DNA of 50,409 nucleotides from Brochothrix campestris FSL F6-1037 (GCF_000525915.1 NZ_AODH01000040.1:1-50409); one strand, 5' to 3'. Counted from the stretch's first letter, positions 18,771 to 33,546 are shown. Program-made: numbers and translations. The notes: a model not told the origin generated them from the letters alone.

Positions 18771-19713
18771 CTATTTAGTAACATACTGTTGAACAAAAGA
18801 AAGTGTTTTGGTTGCAAATAGCTTTTTATCCACTGGAAAAGCTTCCACATGATTGGCCCCTTTAGCAATATAAATTGCTTTAGGACCCTTCGTTGCCTCA
18901 TATAACTCGTATGCAAATGCTGTTGGGACGAAGCTGTCTTTATCACCATGAATAACGAGCAAAGGTATTTCATTTGTTTTTAGCGCTTCTTTTGGATCTG
19001 CTTGTCCAAAGAAATAACCTGCTCTCAGTTTGGTTATACCGCTGGTGATTTGTAACAGTGGAAAACTTGGCAAGTGATAAAGTTCTTTCATTTGATGGCT
19101 TAATTCAGCTACTGCTGATGTGTAGCCACAGTCTTCGACGATGGCCTTAACGTTTTTCGGTAGATTTTCAGATGTCGCTAACATTACTGTTGCTCCTCCC
19201 ATACTATGCCCATGTAGTACGATTTGCGAGGCTGAACCATTCATTTGTATCGTCTTATCAACCCAGCGCTTAAAGTCGTTTTTTTTCTAAATAACCAAAC
19301 CCTACATACTTACCTTCGCTTTTTCCATGGGCACGCATATCAGGTACGAGCACGTTATAGCCCTGCTCATGGTACATTTTAGCAATACCTGCCATATCTA
19401 AACGTGACCCCATATAACCATGAGCAATAATGACTGTCGTATTGTTCTTTTTTTCTGCTGCTATATATGACGCACTTAATTTCAAATCATCTTTAGATGT
19501 AATTGTCCAATCCGCCTTCACAGCTTCCTTTTCAAACCATTGTTTTTCAGTATATAACTTATCCTTTGATATGTCTGTTTCCTCAGCTGCCAAAAAAGCT
19601 TTATCGCCTGGTACGACTGCTACATTAAAGAAATAATTACCCGCGACCAACAATCCTCCACTCACTAATAAAACGATTACGATTAACATAACAACCACTC
19701 TTTTCTTTGTCAT
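18771..19713 (-). CDS. Membrane-anchored alpha/beta hydrolase (frameshifted)
   Basis: Two frames join at T8 19279-19286 into about 314 residues. After a short basic N terminus there is one membrane segment (VVVMLIVIVLLVSGGLLVAG). The hydrolase fold follows: IIAHGYMGSRLDMAGIAKMY, PDMRAHGKSEG, the nucleophile elbow LHGHSMGGATVM (Ser), VIHGDKDSFVP (Asp) and GANHVEAF (His). The complete triad suggests an active extracytoplasmic esterase or peptidase-like enzyme; the substrate cannot be told. I prefer the start MTKKRVVVML at 19713 (GAGG upstream) to one 12 codons earlier. It is monocistronic between two terminators. Confidence 0.8.
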
Positions 19714-19840
19714 AACTGCCTCTTTTCTTTGTCTGTTCTTAATTTTCATTTGCTGTTTGTATCCTCTTTATATTATAGATGAAATATCTTAAAAAAAAGA
19801 ATCATTTTGAACAATTGTTGTGTAAATTATGAATAAAATA

Positions 19841-19868
19841 AAAAAACTTCAACTAATTGAAGTTTTTT
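19841..19868. terminator. Terminator between the GH1 operon and the hydrolase
   Basis: CTTCAA and TTGAAG pair around CTAA, with A6 on the left and T6 on the right, so it can work in both directions. It ends the two-gene GH1 operon on the minus strand. Confidence 0.85.
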
Positions 19869-19889
19869 CATTTATATTTACGCGCACGC

Positions 19890-21338
<1,449 letters not shown>

Positions 21339-21355
21339 TCATTCTCCTCTGTTGT

Positions 21356-22909
<1,554 letters not shown>

Positions 22910-22974
22910 CAATTATTCGCTGTAAGATACATCAGTAATATGTAGTGGCCTTACGTTTTTCTCGCTTAGCAGAC

Positions 22975-23068
22975 AATAAAAAATACCTATCAAAATACAA
23001 TGCTCCATTGCATCCACAATAAAGTCACTCTATTCTAATAGGTAATGCCTGCTCAATCAGTAACACCC
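22975..23068 (-). promoter_or_regulatory. First RAT/terminator switch of the GH1 operon
   Basis: A LicT/BglG-type RAT at 23040-23068 (GTTACTG, loop, CAGGCATTACC) overlaps the 5' arm of a 14-bp terminator stem. The arms are 22984-22997 and 23031-23044, fully paired with two G-U on the minus strand. A tract of U follows. The upper-stem pair CTG/CAG matches the site upstream of the 36.7-kb PTS gene. Confidence 0.85.
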
Positions 23069-23083
23069 TCTGAATATAATTTT

Positions 23084-23112
23084 ATTATAACTAAAAATGT
23101 AAGCGTCGTCAA
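23084..23112 (-). promoter_or_regulatory. Promoter with overlapping cre site, GH1 operon
   Basis: On the minus strand TTGACG (23107-23112) and TATAAT (23084-23089) are 17 bases apart. A CcpA cre-like site TGTAAGCGTCGTCA (23098-23111) overlaps the -35. This predicts carbon catabolite repression. The transcript would run directly into the first RAT. Confidence 0.75.
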
Positions 23113-23170
23113 ACAATAGCTGCTATTCTATCCGAATAGCCTCTGGCTACTAAATTAATTAGACACAAAT

Positions 23171-23209
23171 AAAAAAAGCACAACAACTTCTCAAAGAGAG
23201 TTGTTGTGC
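23171..23209 (-). terminator. Terminator of the PTS operon
   Basis: The hairpin at 23178-23209 pairs GCACAACAACT with AGTTGTTGTGC plus an inner CTC/GAG. Seven A at 23171-23177 give the minus-strand U tract. It lies after the repeat module in the 3' region of the EIIBC gene. Confidence 0.8.
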
Positions 23210-23526
23210 CAGATTGTAGACAAAGTCGAATTAAACTGGTTTTACTTTGAACTTTAGTTCAAGTGACTTTGGCTACAAGATGACTTGACTGAAAAGAAAC
23301 GTTGTTATATCCTCTCGTATTTAAATCCTAAACTTGGGTGATTTCAAAAATAACGCATCGACGGGAAATAGTCGAGACGTTATTTTCTCCAATCACTGCC
23401 GTTTAGAACGGCTTTAAATTCTTTTGTTCTAGGAAACACGAGCCGTTGAGGTGAGTGTACAGATGGTACTCGACTCCGAGAATGCGAGGCATTGACGACC
23501 TAGAACAGCGTTTATCTTCAGTTTGA
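23210..23526 (+). repeat. 3'-UTR repeat module, copy 3 (most complete)
   Basis: The module begins at the last base of the terminator arm with CAGATTGTAGACAAAGTC. (1) A large hairpin pairs that end with GACTTTGGCTACAAGATG (about 23270), with an inner hairpin GAACT/AGTTC. (2) A conserved linker follows, with CCTAAACTTGGGTGATTTC. (3) A 14-bp hairpin has arms AAAATAACG..TCGAC and GTCGA..CGTTATTTT. (4) A 3' domain is closed by GTTCTAGG (23426-23433) and CCTAGAAC (23499-23506), interleaved with AACGGCT (23407-23413)/AGCCGTT (23441-23447), a possible pseudoknot. No long open reading frame with a ribosome binding site is seen inside. Function unknown. Confidence 0.85.
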
Positions 23527-23557
23527 CACAACAACTTCTCAAAGAGAGTTGTTGTGC
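23527..23557. repeat. 31-bp exact duplicate of the terminator hairpin
   Basis: This stretch repeats 23179-23209 exactly, so the module at 23210-23526 lies between two direct copies of the hairpin. This copy has no T/A tract, so it is unlikely to terminate by itself. Confidence 0.85.
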
Positions 23558-23595
23558 TACAGACTGAAACTCGCTGCGCATCGACTATCACCCTA

Positions 23596-25031
<1,436 letters not shown>

Positions 25032-25061
25032 TTATGTTGTATCTTGCCCCTTACTCTCAAC

Positions 25062-26977
25062 TTAAACGACGTCAATAATAGCTTCGCCAACCTTGACGTC
25101 ACCATCAGCCATCGCTTTAACGGTGGCATACTCACTTGTATTTGTCACAATGATTGGTGTGACAAGTTCATAGCCTGCTGCTTTAATTTGTTCAATATCA
25201 AAGGTCACAAGCAAGGTTCCTTTTGTAACGCGGGCACCTTTTTCAATATGTGTTTCAAAAAACTGTCCATCTAATTGCACGGTATCCATCCCAATATGCA
25301 TTAAGATTTCTGCCCCTGCGGTTGTCTTCATCCCGACAGCATGACCGGTTGGGAACACAAGCGAAATTTCACCGTCTGTTGGCGCATATAACTTGCCGTC
25401 AGTCGGTAAAATCGCAACGCCATTCCCCATCGCGCCTGAAGCGAAAACTTCATCGCTAATACCACTTAACTCTTTTACGGTTCCAACTAAGGGACTGCCA
25501 ATTGTTTCAGCTTTTACCACATCACTCACGTGTGTTTGTGTTGCTGGTGTTACATCTTCATCTAAATGTGATTTATCCATAATAAGCGTTAATACAAGAC
25601 CTAACACAATTGCCACAGCCATGGCGATTAAACAGCCATAGAAACCGCCGTCAATTCCAGCGGGCGAAATTTTACTTGGGATACTAAAAATACCAATCCC
25701 ACCAACCATATATGTTTTTGTTCCCGCAAAGCCCATAATACCACCAGCAATCGCCGAAGCAATACAACTTGCAATAAATGGTTTTTTACGCGGTAAAGTT
25801 ATACCGTAAATCGCCGGTTCAGTTACACCGAAGATACCTGAAATAAACGCTGAAATCCCCAAACCTTTGGTTTTTTTTGTTTTTTTGTTCGTAATGTTAC
25901 ACCTAAAACAGCCCCAATTTGCGCAAATGACGCTGCGCCTGTTAGTACTAAAATCGGATCAAACCCGAGTGTCGTTAAGTTTAACAACGCCACCGGCACT
26001 AAGCCCCAATGTAAACCGAAAACAACTAGCACCTGCCATAACCCACCTAATATTACACCTGCTAAAATCGGACTGAAGTGATATACCGCGAGACTACCTG
26101 CACCAATTGCTGTTCCTAACCAAGTTGAAAGCGGTCCAATGACTAAGAAAGTTAATGGCACAACAACTAAGGCTGCACAAAATGGCACTAAGAACGTTTT
26201 AACAACGTCTGGAATAAGTTTTTTGAAGAACGGTTCCACTTTTGACGTTAACCAAATCGCTAAAATAATTGGAATAACTGATGACGTGTAGTTCATCATA
26301 ATAACTGGGATACCTAAGAAGGTAATGTAAATGGGTGATTCAAAAATCGTACCACTAAACAATGTATATAGCGGCGTCGCATCCGAAGCCATCATCGTTA
26401 ATGGTGCCATCGCTGAAATTGTAGGATAAACAAGTGTGGCCCCAATAACCATCCCGAGGAAGGGATTGACCTTGAATTTTTTACTCGCTGTATACGCAAG
26501 CATGATTGGTAAGAAGTAGAAGAACGAATCGCCTAAGGCGTTTAAAATAATATACGTTCCTGAATCAGTCGCTAACCAACCGAACGTTGTAAAAATAGCT
26601 AAAAAGCCTTTAATCATACCCGTTGAGGCTAATAAACCTAATGTCGGTGCAAAAATACCAGAGATTAAATCAATCGCTTTGTCTAACACCGAACCGCCGT
26701 TATCAACATTACCTGCTTCAGTTTGCTCTGATAAGCCGGTTTGTTTAACGATTTCAGCATATACATCAGACACGTGGTTGCCGATAACGACTTGGTACTG
26801 CCCACCACTTTGAACAACGGTAACGATACCATCCGCATTCTTCAAGAAATCAGTGTCCGCTTTTTGTTCATCTTTCAACTTAAAACGCAGTCGTGTTGTA
26901 CAGTGAACGACACTGTTTACATTCTCCTTTCCTCCGATTTTTTCAATAATTAACTTGACGAGTTGTTCATATTTCAT
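25062..26977 (-). CDS. Beta-glucoside PTS EIIBCA (frameshifted)
   Basis: About 638 residues joined across T8 25871-25878 and T7 25880-25886. EIIB (about 1-85) has [20 protein letters not shown] (about 105-460) has [18 protein letters not shown]. The glucose-type EIIA domain (about 490-638) has GVAILPTDGKLYAPTDG and the phosphohistidine in [13 protein letters not shown]. Close paralogue of the genes on both sides. It lies behind its own RAT/terminator at 27108-27176, so LicT-type antitermination should control how much transcript enters it from the upstream transporter gene. Exact sugar unknown; aryl-beta-glucosides or cellobiose-type sugars are likely. Confidence 0.85.
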
Positions 26978-27107
26978 TTTTTTACCTCCGTTACTAACAA
27001 CAGTTAGTGTATTTGATTAGCTTTTGTTTGCTCAGCACTATCACGGTGGTCGCAAACCACTTTTAGGACTAATAAAACCCTTCATTTAAACCTCTCCTTT
27101 CTCGATG

Positions 27108-27176
27108 AAAAAAGGCATGACTCAACCAACAGCAACCCACCTGTTATTGAATCATGCCTAATTTAATAGTCACATC
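27108..27176 (-). promoter_or_regulatory. RAT/terminator switch between two PTS genes
   Basis: A RAT-like site at 27148-27176 (GTGACTA, loop, TAGGCATGA) overlaps the 5' arm of a terminator with 13-bp arms 27113-27125 and 27147-27159. The stem is perfect except for one G-U, and six U follow. It follows the stop of the 27182-29095 gene by a few bases, so it is intercistronic. Confidence 0.85.
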
Positions 27177-27181
27177 TTTAT

Positions 27182-29137
<1,956 letters not shown>

Positions 29138-29184
29138 TTAAAATTTTGAAACGGTTAGATTTTCCGCATCACTCCCTTCACTGA

Positions 29185-29259
29185 AAAATAAAAAATGACC
29201 CAAAAAAAACACCCGCAATGGTTGCTTTTTGGGTCATGCCTAATTGAATAGTCACACGC
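29185..29259 (-). promoter_or_regulatory. RAT/terminator switch upstream of bglP, overlapping the licT end
   Basis: The RAT at 29231-29259 (GTGACTA, loop, TAGGCATGACC) overlaps the last codons and the stop (29252-29254) of licT. It also overlaps an 11-bp terminator stem TGACCCAAAAA/TTTTTGGGTCA (plus strand 29196-29206 and 29226-29236), followed by a U-rich tract. Ribosomes finishing licT would cover the RAT, which could link licT translation to antitermination. Confidence 0.85.
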
Positions 29260-30121
29260 CTGTTTGTTCATCTTCTTTTTTATTTGTTACGCGCCAAATA
29301 TGAAGACAGAGGTATAAACGCTCATCTTGGGATAATTCCCAACCTTCTGTTTTGTTTAAAAAATAAGCAATCTTTTCGACCGTTTTATACGCATCCGCAT
29401 ATTTAAGTCGCATCATTTCAAGTAAACCAGAATCTAACGAGTTAATGCCGACCGGTTCATTATCCAGATGACGTAAAACAAAAAAACGTAAGTGTGAGAC
29501 AAAGCGATCGTAATGGAACGACTCTTGATTAAGTAGTATTTGGTATTTTATTTGAATGATTTCAAGAATATTATGCACTATTTTTGACATTTTTAGCGTT
29601 TCTTGGAGTTTGCCTTCATTCAATTGCGCATTGACAAAATGATAGGTCAAAAAAACATCCTCACCGCGTGGTAGCTCAATCTTAAACTTTGCTGTAATAA
29701 TACCCATTGCGATTTTGGCAGCCTCATATTCTTTCGGGAACAATTTCTTTACTTCCCAACGAATGGAGGTATTCGTCATCTCAATATTACTCATCGCTCT
29801 TTCGATTAAAAAACTAATGTGATCGGCCAAAATTAAGTAGTTGTTATTTTCGAATTGAATACCTAACTTTTCTTCAACAACAACTGTTATTTGTGAAGAG
29901 AGTTCTAATATCTTGGGATCCATTTGTAACAATGTTTCTACACCCTCATTTGTTTTTGCACTGTGAGACTCAGCAATGAAACGTCGCTCAATCTTTTCTT
30001 CATCAATCTCATCATTAATCTTTTTATTAAATCCAATCCCGCTCCCAATAACAATCCATTCTGTTAAATCGTTATCTTTAACCAAAACAGCATTATTATT
30101 AAAACTTCGGATGACCTTCAT
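29252..30121 (-). CDS. licT: LicT/BglG-family transcription antiterminator
   Basis: The 289-residue protein has the RNA-binding CAT domain (1-58: MKVIRSFNNNAVLVKD, IVIGSGIGF). Two PTS regulation domains follow with expected phospho-histidines: LADHISFLIER and TYHFVNAQ in PRD1, SHLRFFVLRHLDNEP and LCLHIWR in PRD2. It binds RAT RNA and prevents terminators from forming when its beta-glucoside permease is busy with sugar. Its own leader has a RAT/terminator (30142-30230) and a cre-overlapped promoter, so it is probably autoregulated and CcpA-controlled. Several RATs downstream are candidate targets. Confidence 0.92.
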   Translation of the reverse strand: MKVIRSFNNNAVLVKDNDLTEWIVIGSGIGFNKKINDEIDEEKIERRFIAESHSAKTNEGVETLLQMDPKILELSSQITVVVEEKLGIQFENNNYLILADHISFLIERAMSNIEMTNTSIRWEVKKLFPKEYEAAKIAMGIITAKFKIELPRGEDVFLTYHFVNAQLNEGKLQETLKMSKIVHNILEIIQIKYQILLNQESFHYDRFVSHLRFFVLRHLDNEPVGINSLDSGLLEMMRLKYADAYKTVEKIAYFLNKTEGWELSQDERLYLCLHIWRVTNKKEDEQTGV

Positions 30122-30141
30122 TCATGTCCCTCCCGTTAACT

Positions 30142-30230
30142 AAAAAATACCCATTGAAACACAAGCATACTGCGCGAACAATACGACATTGTATTCCAAC
30201 AGGTAATGCCCGAACGTATCGGTAACACCC
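30142..30230 (-). promoter_or_regulatory. RAT/terminator switch in the licT leader
   Basis: A RAT-like site at 30201-30230 (GTTACCG, loop, CGGGCATTACC) overlaps a short terminator stem. On the plus strand the arms are ACCCATTG 30149-30156 and CAACAGGT 30197-30204, eight pairs with two G-U on the minus strand. ATTTTTTAG follows. The upper-stem pair here is CCG/CGG, a third variant in the window. The terminator stem is the weakest of the set. Confidence 0.7.
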
Positions 30231-30247
30231 TCTTGCTTATACATGTA

Positions 30248-30276
30248 AGTTTAAACTAGTCTGAAAGCGTTGTCAA
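30248..30276 (-). promoter_or_regulatory. licT promoter with overlapping cre
   Basis: Minus-strand TTGACA (30271-30276) and TAAACT (30248-30253) are 17 bases apart. The cre site TGAAAGCGTTGTCA (30262-30275) overlaps the -35, so CcpA should repress. The rest of the 30122-30437 gap holds the RAT leader and the terminator of the permease gene. Confidence 0.8.
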
Positions 30277-30385
30277 CGAGTTTCGAAGCTTTATTTATTC
30301 ATTTTGATGACTTCAATCGCTTTCAATCGCCTCTTTTTCTCAAAAAAAAAAAGAAAATAATGACATTTAAATCAGTTACAATTGA

Positions 30386-30427
30386 TTAAAAAGACCCAGA
30401 ACTACGATTGAGTAGCACCAGATCTTT
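30386..30427 (-). terminator. Terminator of the xanthine permease gene
   Basis: On the minus strand AAGATCTGGTGCTAC pairs with GTAGTTCTGGGTCTT (15 positions, one mismatch, several G-U) and TTTTTAATC follows. The wobble pattern means it works only in the minus direction. Confidence 0.75.
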
Positions 30428-30437
30428 ATAATACATC

Positions 30438-31736
30438 TTATTTATGCACTGTGACAGAAGTCGACTCAGCCACTTGTTTGCGTCCCATATTAAAGACGAT
30501 GTTTAACACAATGGCACAGACACTACCGGCGACGATACCATTGCTTGTGAACAATTGCACAAATTTAGGTAAGGTCGCAAACAACTCTGGCACCGTTGTG
30601 ACACCTAGACCTAAACCAACCGAACAGGCAATAATTAATAAATTCTCCTGTGAGGCAAAGTTAACTGTGCCGAGCATTTTGATCCCTTGAGCGACAACCA
30701 TTCCAAACATCGCAATCATTGCGCCACCTAACACAGGCGTTGGAATCGTTGTTGTTATCGCACCCATTTTTGGAATTAAACCGAGAATCACTAAGAACGC
30801 AGCCGCAACATAGATAACCTTGCGTGTTTTAATGCCTGATAACTGTACGAGGCCAACATTTTGTGAGTAAGCCGTGTAAGGGAATGTATTGAATACACCA
30901 CCTAAAATAATCGCCAACCCTTCTGAGCGATAACCGCGAGCTAAATCGTTCGGTGTTAATTTTTTCTTTGTAATATCACTTAAGGCAAAATACACACCAG
31001 TTGACTCGACCATACTGACTAACGAGATAATAATCATCGTTAAAATCGCCGAAAAATTAAAGGTTGGCACCCCAAAATAAAACGGCGTTGGCACGTGAAC
31101 CCAAGAAGCCTCCGCCACAGACTGGAAGGAAATTCCTTTGCCGATGAGTGTAAAAAGTGTGCCTGCTAGAATACCAATTAAAACAGCAATTGCTCGCATA
31201 AAACCAGAGCCAAAACGATAAGTTAAAATAATGACAAGTAATGTTCCGAATCCTAACGCCAGGTTATAACCTGACCCAAAATCAGCACTCCCTTGACCAC
31301 CAGCCAAATTATTAATTGCTACCGGGATTAACGTCAAACCAATGACCGTTACAACTGATCCAGTCACAACCGGAGGGAAGAATCGCACAACTTTGGAAAA
31401 GAATGGTGCAATTAAAAAGACAAACAGGCCTGATGCAATAATCGCACCATAAATCGCACCAATGCTAATGTCCTGACCAATCAACACAATCGGTGCAATC
31501 GCTTGAACAGCACAGCCCAATACGACTGGCAAACCAATACCAATAAATTTACCCACACGTAATTGCAAGAACGTCGCAATCCCACACATAAAAATATCAA
31601 TCGAAACTAAGTACGTTGTTTGTTGCACTGTAAATCCGAGTTGGTTGGCAATTAACAACGGCACAATGACTGCCCCCGCATACATTGCTAATACATGTTG
31701 CAAACCTAACGCAACGATTCTTCCTTTTTTAAACAT
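30438..31736 (-). CDS. pbuX: Xanthine/guanine permease (NCS2 family)
   Basis: The 432-residue membrane protein belongs to the nucleobase-cation symporter-2 family: LGLQHVLAMYAGAVIVPLLI at the N terminus, GIGLPVVLGCAVQAIAPIV, RFFPPVVTGSVVTVIGL and FNTFPYTAYSQNVGLVQLSG (family signature around QNxG). The transported base is most likely xanthine, because the gene is monocistronic behind a guanine/xanthine-type purine riboswitch as in pbuX; uric acid transport is possible. Start MFKKGRIVALGLQ at 31736. Confidence 0.88.
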   Translation of the reverse strand: MFKKGRIVALGLQHVLAMYAGAVIVPLLIANQLGFTVQQTTYLVSIDIFMCGIATFLQLRVGKFIGIGLPVVLGCAVQAIAPIVLIGQDISIGAIYGAIIASGLFVFLIAPFFSKVVRFFPPVVTGSVVTVIGLTLIPVAINNLAGGQGSADFGSGYNLALGFGTLLVIILTYRFGSGFMRAIAVLIGILAGTLFTLIGKGISFQSVAEASWVHVPTPFYFGVPTFNFSAILTMIIISLVSMVESTGVYFALSDITKKKLTPNDLARGYRSEGLAIILGGVFNTFPYTAYSQNVGLVQLSGIKTRKVIYVAAAFLVILGLIPKMGAITTTIPTPVLGGAMIAMFGMVVAQGIKMLGTVNFASQENLLIIACSVGLGLGVTTVPELFATLPKFVQLFTSNGIVAGSVCAIVLNIVFNMGRKQVAESTSVTVHK

Positions 31737-31763
31737 TGATCAAAAATCCCCTCTCAGACTCTA

Positions 31764-31798
31764 AATAAAAGCTGCCCCTCTAAATGAGGAGCAGCTTA
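31764..31798 (-). terminator. Riboswitch expression-platform terminator
   Basis: On the minus strand AAGCTGCTCCTC (31798-31787) pairs with GAGGGGCAGCTT (31781-31770) around ATTTA and is followed by a U-rich tract. It lies between the purine aptamer and the permease start, so ligand binding should turn the gene off. Confidence 0.85.
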
Positions 31799-31844
31799 AT
31801 CTACTTAGCAGTATCACTATTGCTAACCATTCATGCCTATGCCT

Positions 31845-31915
31845 CACTTATAGTCCGACTGTTTACGGCAGTCAGGTAGAAACGCGTCGTCCATATTACG
31901 ACAATTATATAAGTG
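31845..31915 (-). ncRNA. Purine (guanine/xanthine-type) riboswitch aptamer
   Basis: Minus-strand sequence matches the purine aptamer core: P1 CACTTATA with TATAAGTG, the J1/2-P2 segment AATATGGACG, the invariant GTTTCTACC, P3 GACTG/CAGTC with the loop CCGTAAA, and J3/1 GGACTAT. The C in GACTAT (position 74 in the usual numbering) selects guanine/hypoxanthine/xanthine over adenine. It precedes a terminator and the pbuX-like gene. Confidence 0.93.
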
Positions 31916-32101
31916 CTTGTTTATGATACAACCAATGATTCACGTCATCGCTTTCATCATCTTGCATATACTATTGCATTTAGTTTAGCCTTTTTTGGTT
32001 AAAAGGTCAAGCCTATCCGAACGTTTGACGTACGTTTAAGAAGAATTAACACATTATCGTTCGTGTTTTTAACCAGAAATGATTTATATGTCGTTAAAAA
32101 T

Positions 32102-32129
32102 AAAAAAACAGAGGTGAAAACACCTCTGT
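32102..32129 (-). terminator. Terminator downstream of the butanediol-dehydrogenase-like gene
   Basis: ACAGAGGTG (32108-32116) and CACCTCTGT (32121-32129) pair around AAAA, with an A tract on the left forming the minus-strand U tract. The repeat module follows after two bases. Confidence 0.85.
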
Positions 32130-32131
32130 TT

Positions 32132-32452
32132 CAGATTGTAGACAAAGTCTAAAGAGACTTCATTTTCTTTCGAATGCTATTACAGTGACTTTGTTTACGA
32201 GATGATAAGACTGAATAGTAAGGCTGTTATGTCCTCTAGTTTAATCAACCAGAAACTGTCAACTTTCAGAAAAATGGCAGCGACGGTAAATAGTCGCCTT
32301 CATTTCTCTTCCAAGCTGTATGCTTCCAACCGGTTGATTTCACTTTCGTTCTAGTAGGCACGACGAGCGAGTGACGGTGCGCGTACTGATGGTACGTAAT
32401 CCCGAGCGAGCAAGTCGTAACGACCTAGAACAGCATTTATCTTCAGTCTAAG
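32132..32452 (+). repeat. 3'-UTR repeat module, copy 4 (diverged)
   Basis: Same order as the 23-kb copy: CAGATTGTAGACAAAGTC paired with GACTTTGTTTACGAGATG, a diverged linker, a hairpin with GCGAC/GTCGC around GGTAAATA, and a 3' domain closed by GTTCTAG (32348-32354) and CTAGAAC (32425-32431). The middle sequence has changed but the stems are kept by paired substitutions relative to copy 3: A-T to G-C, T-A to A-T and C-G to T-A in the outer arm, T-A to G-C in the inner arm. It lies between the dehydrogenase stop and its terminator. The rest of 31920-32100 shows nothing I can name. Confidence 0.85.
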
Positions 32453-32496
32453 AATACACTTTAGTTCCTTATTAATAAAATAAGCGACTCCAACTT

Positions 32497-33546
32497 TTAT
32501 TTTTCGCCACTTAACTCAACTAAAATTTTCGCCTGCGTTTTATCGTTCGTTAACGCTTCAAAACCGTTGCTGACAATGTCATCCAAGACAATCTGTGAAG
32601 TGACGATTCCTTGCGGTTTCAATTGCCCTGTTCCCATCAAGTCAACCGTTTGTTGGAAAGTTGTCGGTGTGTAGGCAATTGAAGATGTGATTTTAACACC
32701 CGTATTTGTAAGGTGGAGCGGATTCCATTCAATCGGACGAGCAAAGATGGAAACAATCACCATTGTCCCACGAGCGCGAGTTGCATCAATTGCTGCCTTG
32801 AAGGTTGGTGCGACTCCAGCCACCTCAAAGGTCACATCGACACCACCAGGTACGATGTCACGAATAGCTTGTATCCCATCAACTTCACCCGAATTAATTG
32901 CATGTGTCGCCCCTAATTCTAAGGCTTTTTCTAAGCGATTGGCTGACAAATCGAGCACAATGATCTTACTTGCCCCAGCAGCTTTTGCGGCAATTACTGT
33001 TAATAACCCAATTGGACCGGCCCCAAAAACAGCCACAGTGTCGCCAAAGAGCAGTTCACTCTCTTTAATCGCCTGCACAGCCACTGCCATCGGCTCGACT
33101 AAGGCACCATCTTGTAGTGTCATTGTTTCTGGTAACTTGTAGACTTGTTTTTCGGGAGCATTGGCAAAGGTTGTGAAACCACCATCGCCATGTAAGCCAA
33201 TAAAACTAAAGCCATCATATGTATCAAGCGCCTCTGGTTTAATACCATGAGTCAGTGTCGGATTAATCGCTACACGATCGCCTACTTTAAAACGCGTAAC
33301 CTCGCTGCCTACTTTTTCAATCACACCGGCAAATTCATGCCCCATAATTAAAGGTGCAACTTCACCAGTAAATTGATCCGGTTCATTCACAGGTACAAAG
33401 ACAGGCCCTTCTTGATATTCGTGTAAATCACTCCCACAAATACCGGCCCAAGCAACGCGAACAGTCACTTCATCAGTCTTTAACGCCTTCAACTCTCGTT
33501 CTTCGATCCGAATATCCTTTTCGCCATACCAAACTGCTGCCTTCAT
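32497..33546 (-). CDS. Zinc alcohol dehydrogenase, 2,3-butanediol dehydrogenase-like
   Basis: The 349-residue medium-chain dehydrogenase has the catalytic zinc ligands in WAGICGSDLHEY, IMGHEFAGVIE and ALVEPMAVAVQAI, and the NAD-binding AVFGAGPIGLLTVIAAKAAGA. The DLHEY motif and overall match favour (R,R)-butanediol dehydrogenase, converting acetoin and 2,3-butanediol. The usual four-cysteine structural-zinc lobe is absent: after VGDRVAINP the segment runs TLTHGIKPEALDTYDGFSF with no cysteine. It is monocistronic and divergent from asparaginase. Sorbitol or threonine dehydrogenase activity is a less likely alternative. Confidence 0.78.
   Translation of the reverse strand: MKAAVWYGEKDIRIEERELKALKTDEVTVRVAWAGICGSDLHEYQEGPVFVPVNEPDQFTGEVAPLIMGHEFAGVIEKVGSEVTRFKVGDRVAINPTLTHGIKPEALDTYDGFSFIGLHGDGGFTTFANAPEKQVYKLPETMTLQDGALVEPMAVAVQAIKESELLFGDTVAVFGAGPIGLLTVIAAKAAGASKIIVLDLSANRLEKALELGATHAINSGEVDGIQAIRDIVPGGVDVTFEVAGVAPTFKAAIDATRARGTMVIVSIFARPIEWNPLHLTNTGVKITSSIAYTPTTFQQTVDLMGTGQLKPQGIVTSQIVLDDIVSNGFEALTNDKTQAKILVELSGEK

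Noticed and set aside
23178..23557. IS or transposon at the duplicated hairpin
   Set aside because: No transposase reading frame and no terminal inverted repeats of an IS; a non-autonomous element remains possible and is reported as a module instead.
23403..23591. 62-codon reading frame antisense in the repeat module
   Set aside because: It is not kept in the other copies and crosses conserved hairpins; the conservation is of RNA/DNA structure, not protein.
32687..33142. 151-codon frame antisense to the dehydrogenase
   Set aside because: It is a shadow of a gene with complete catalytic motifs; low-complexity composition and no start signal.
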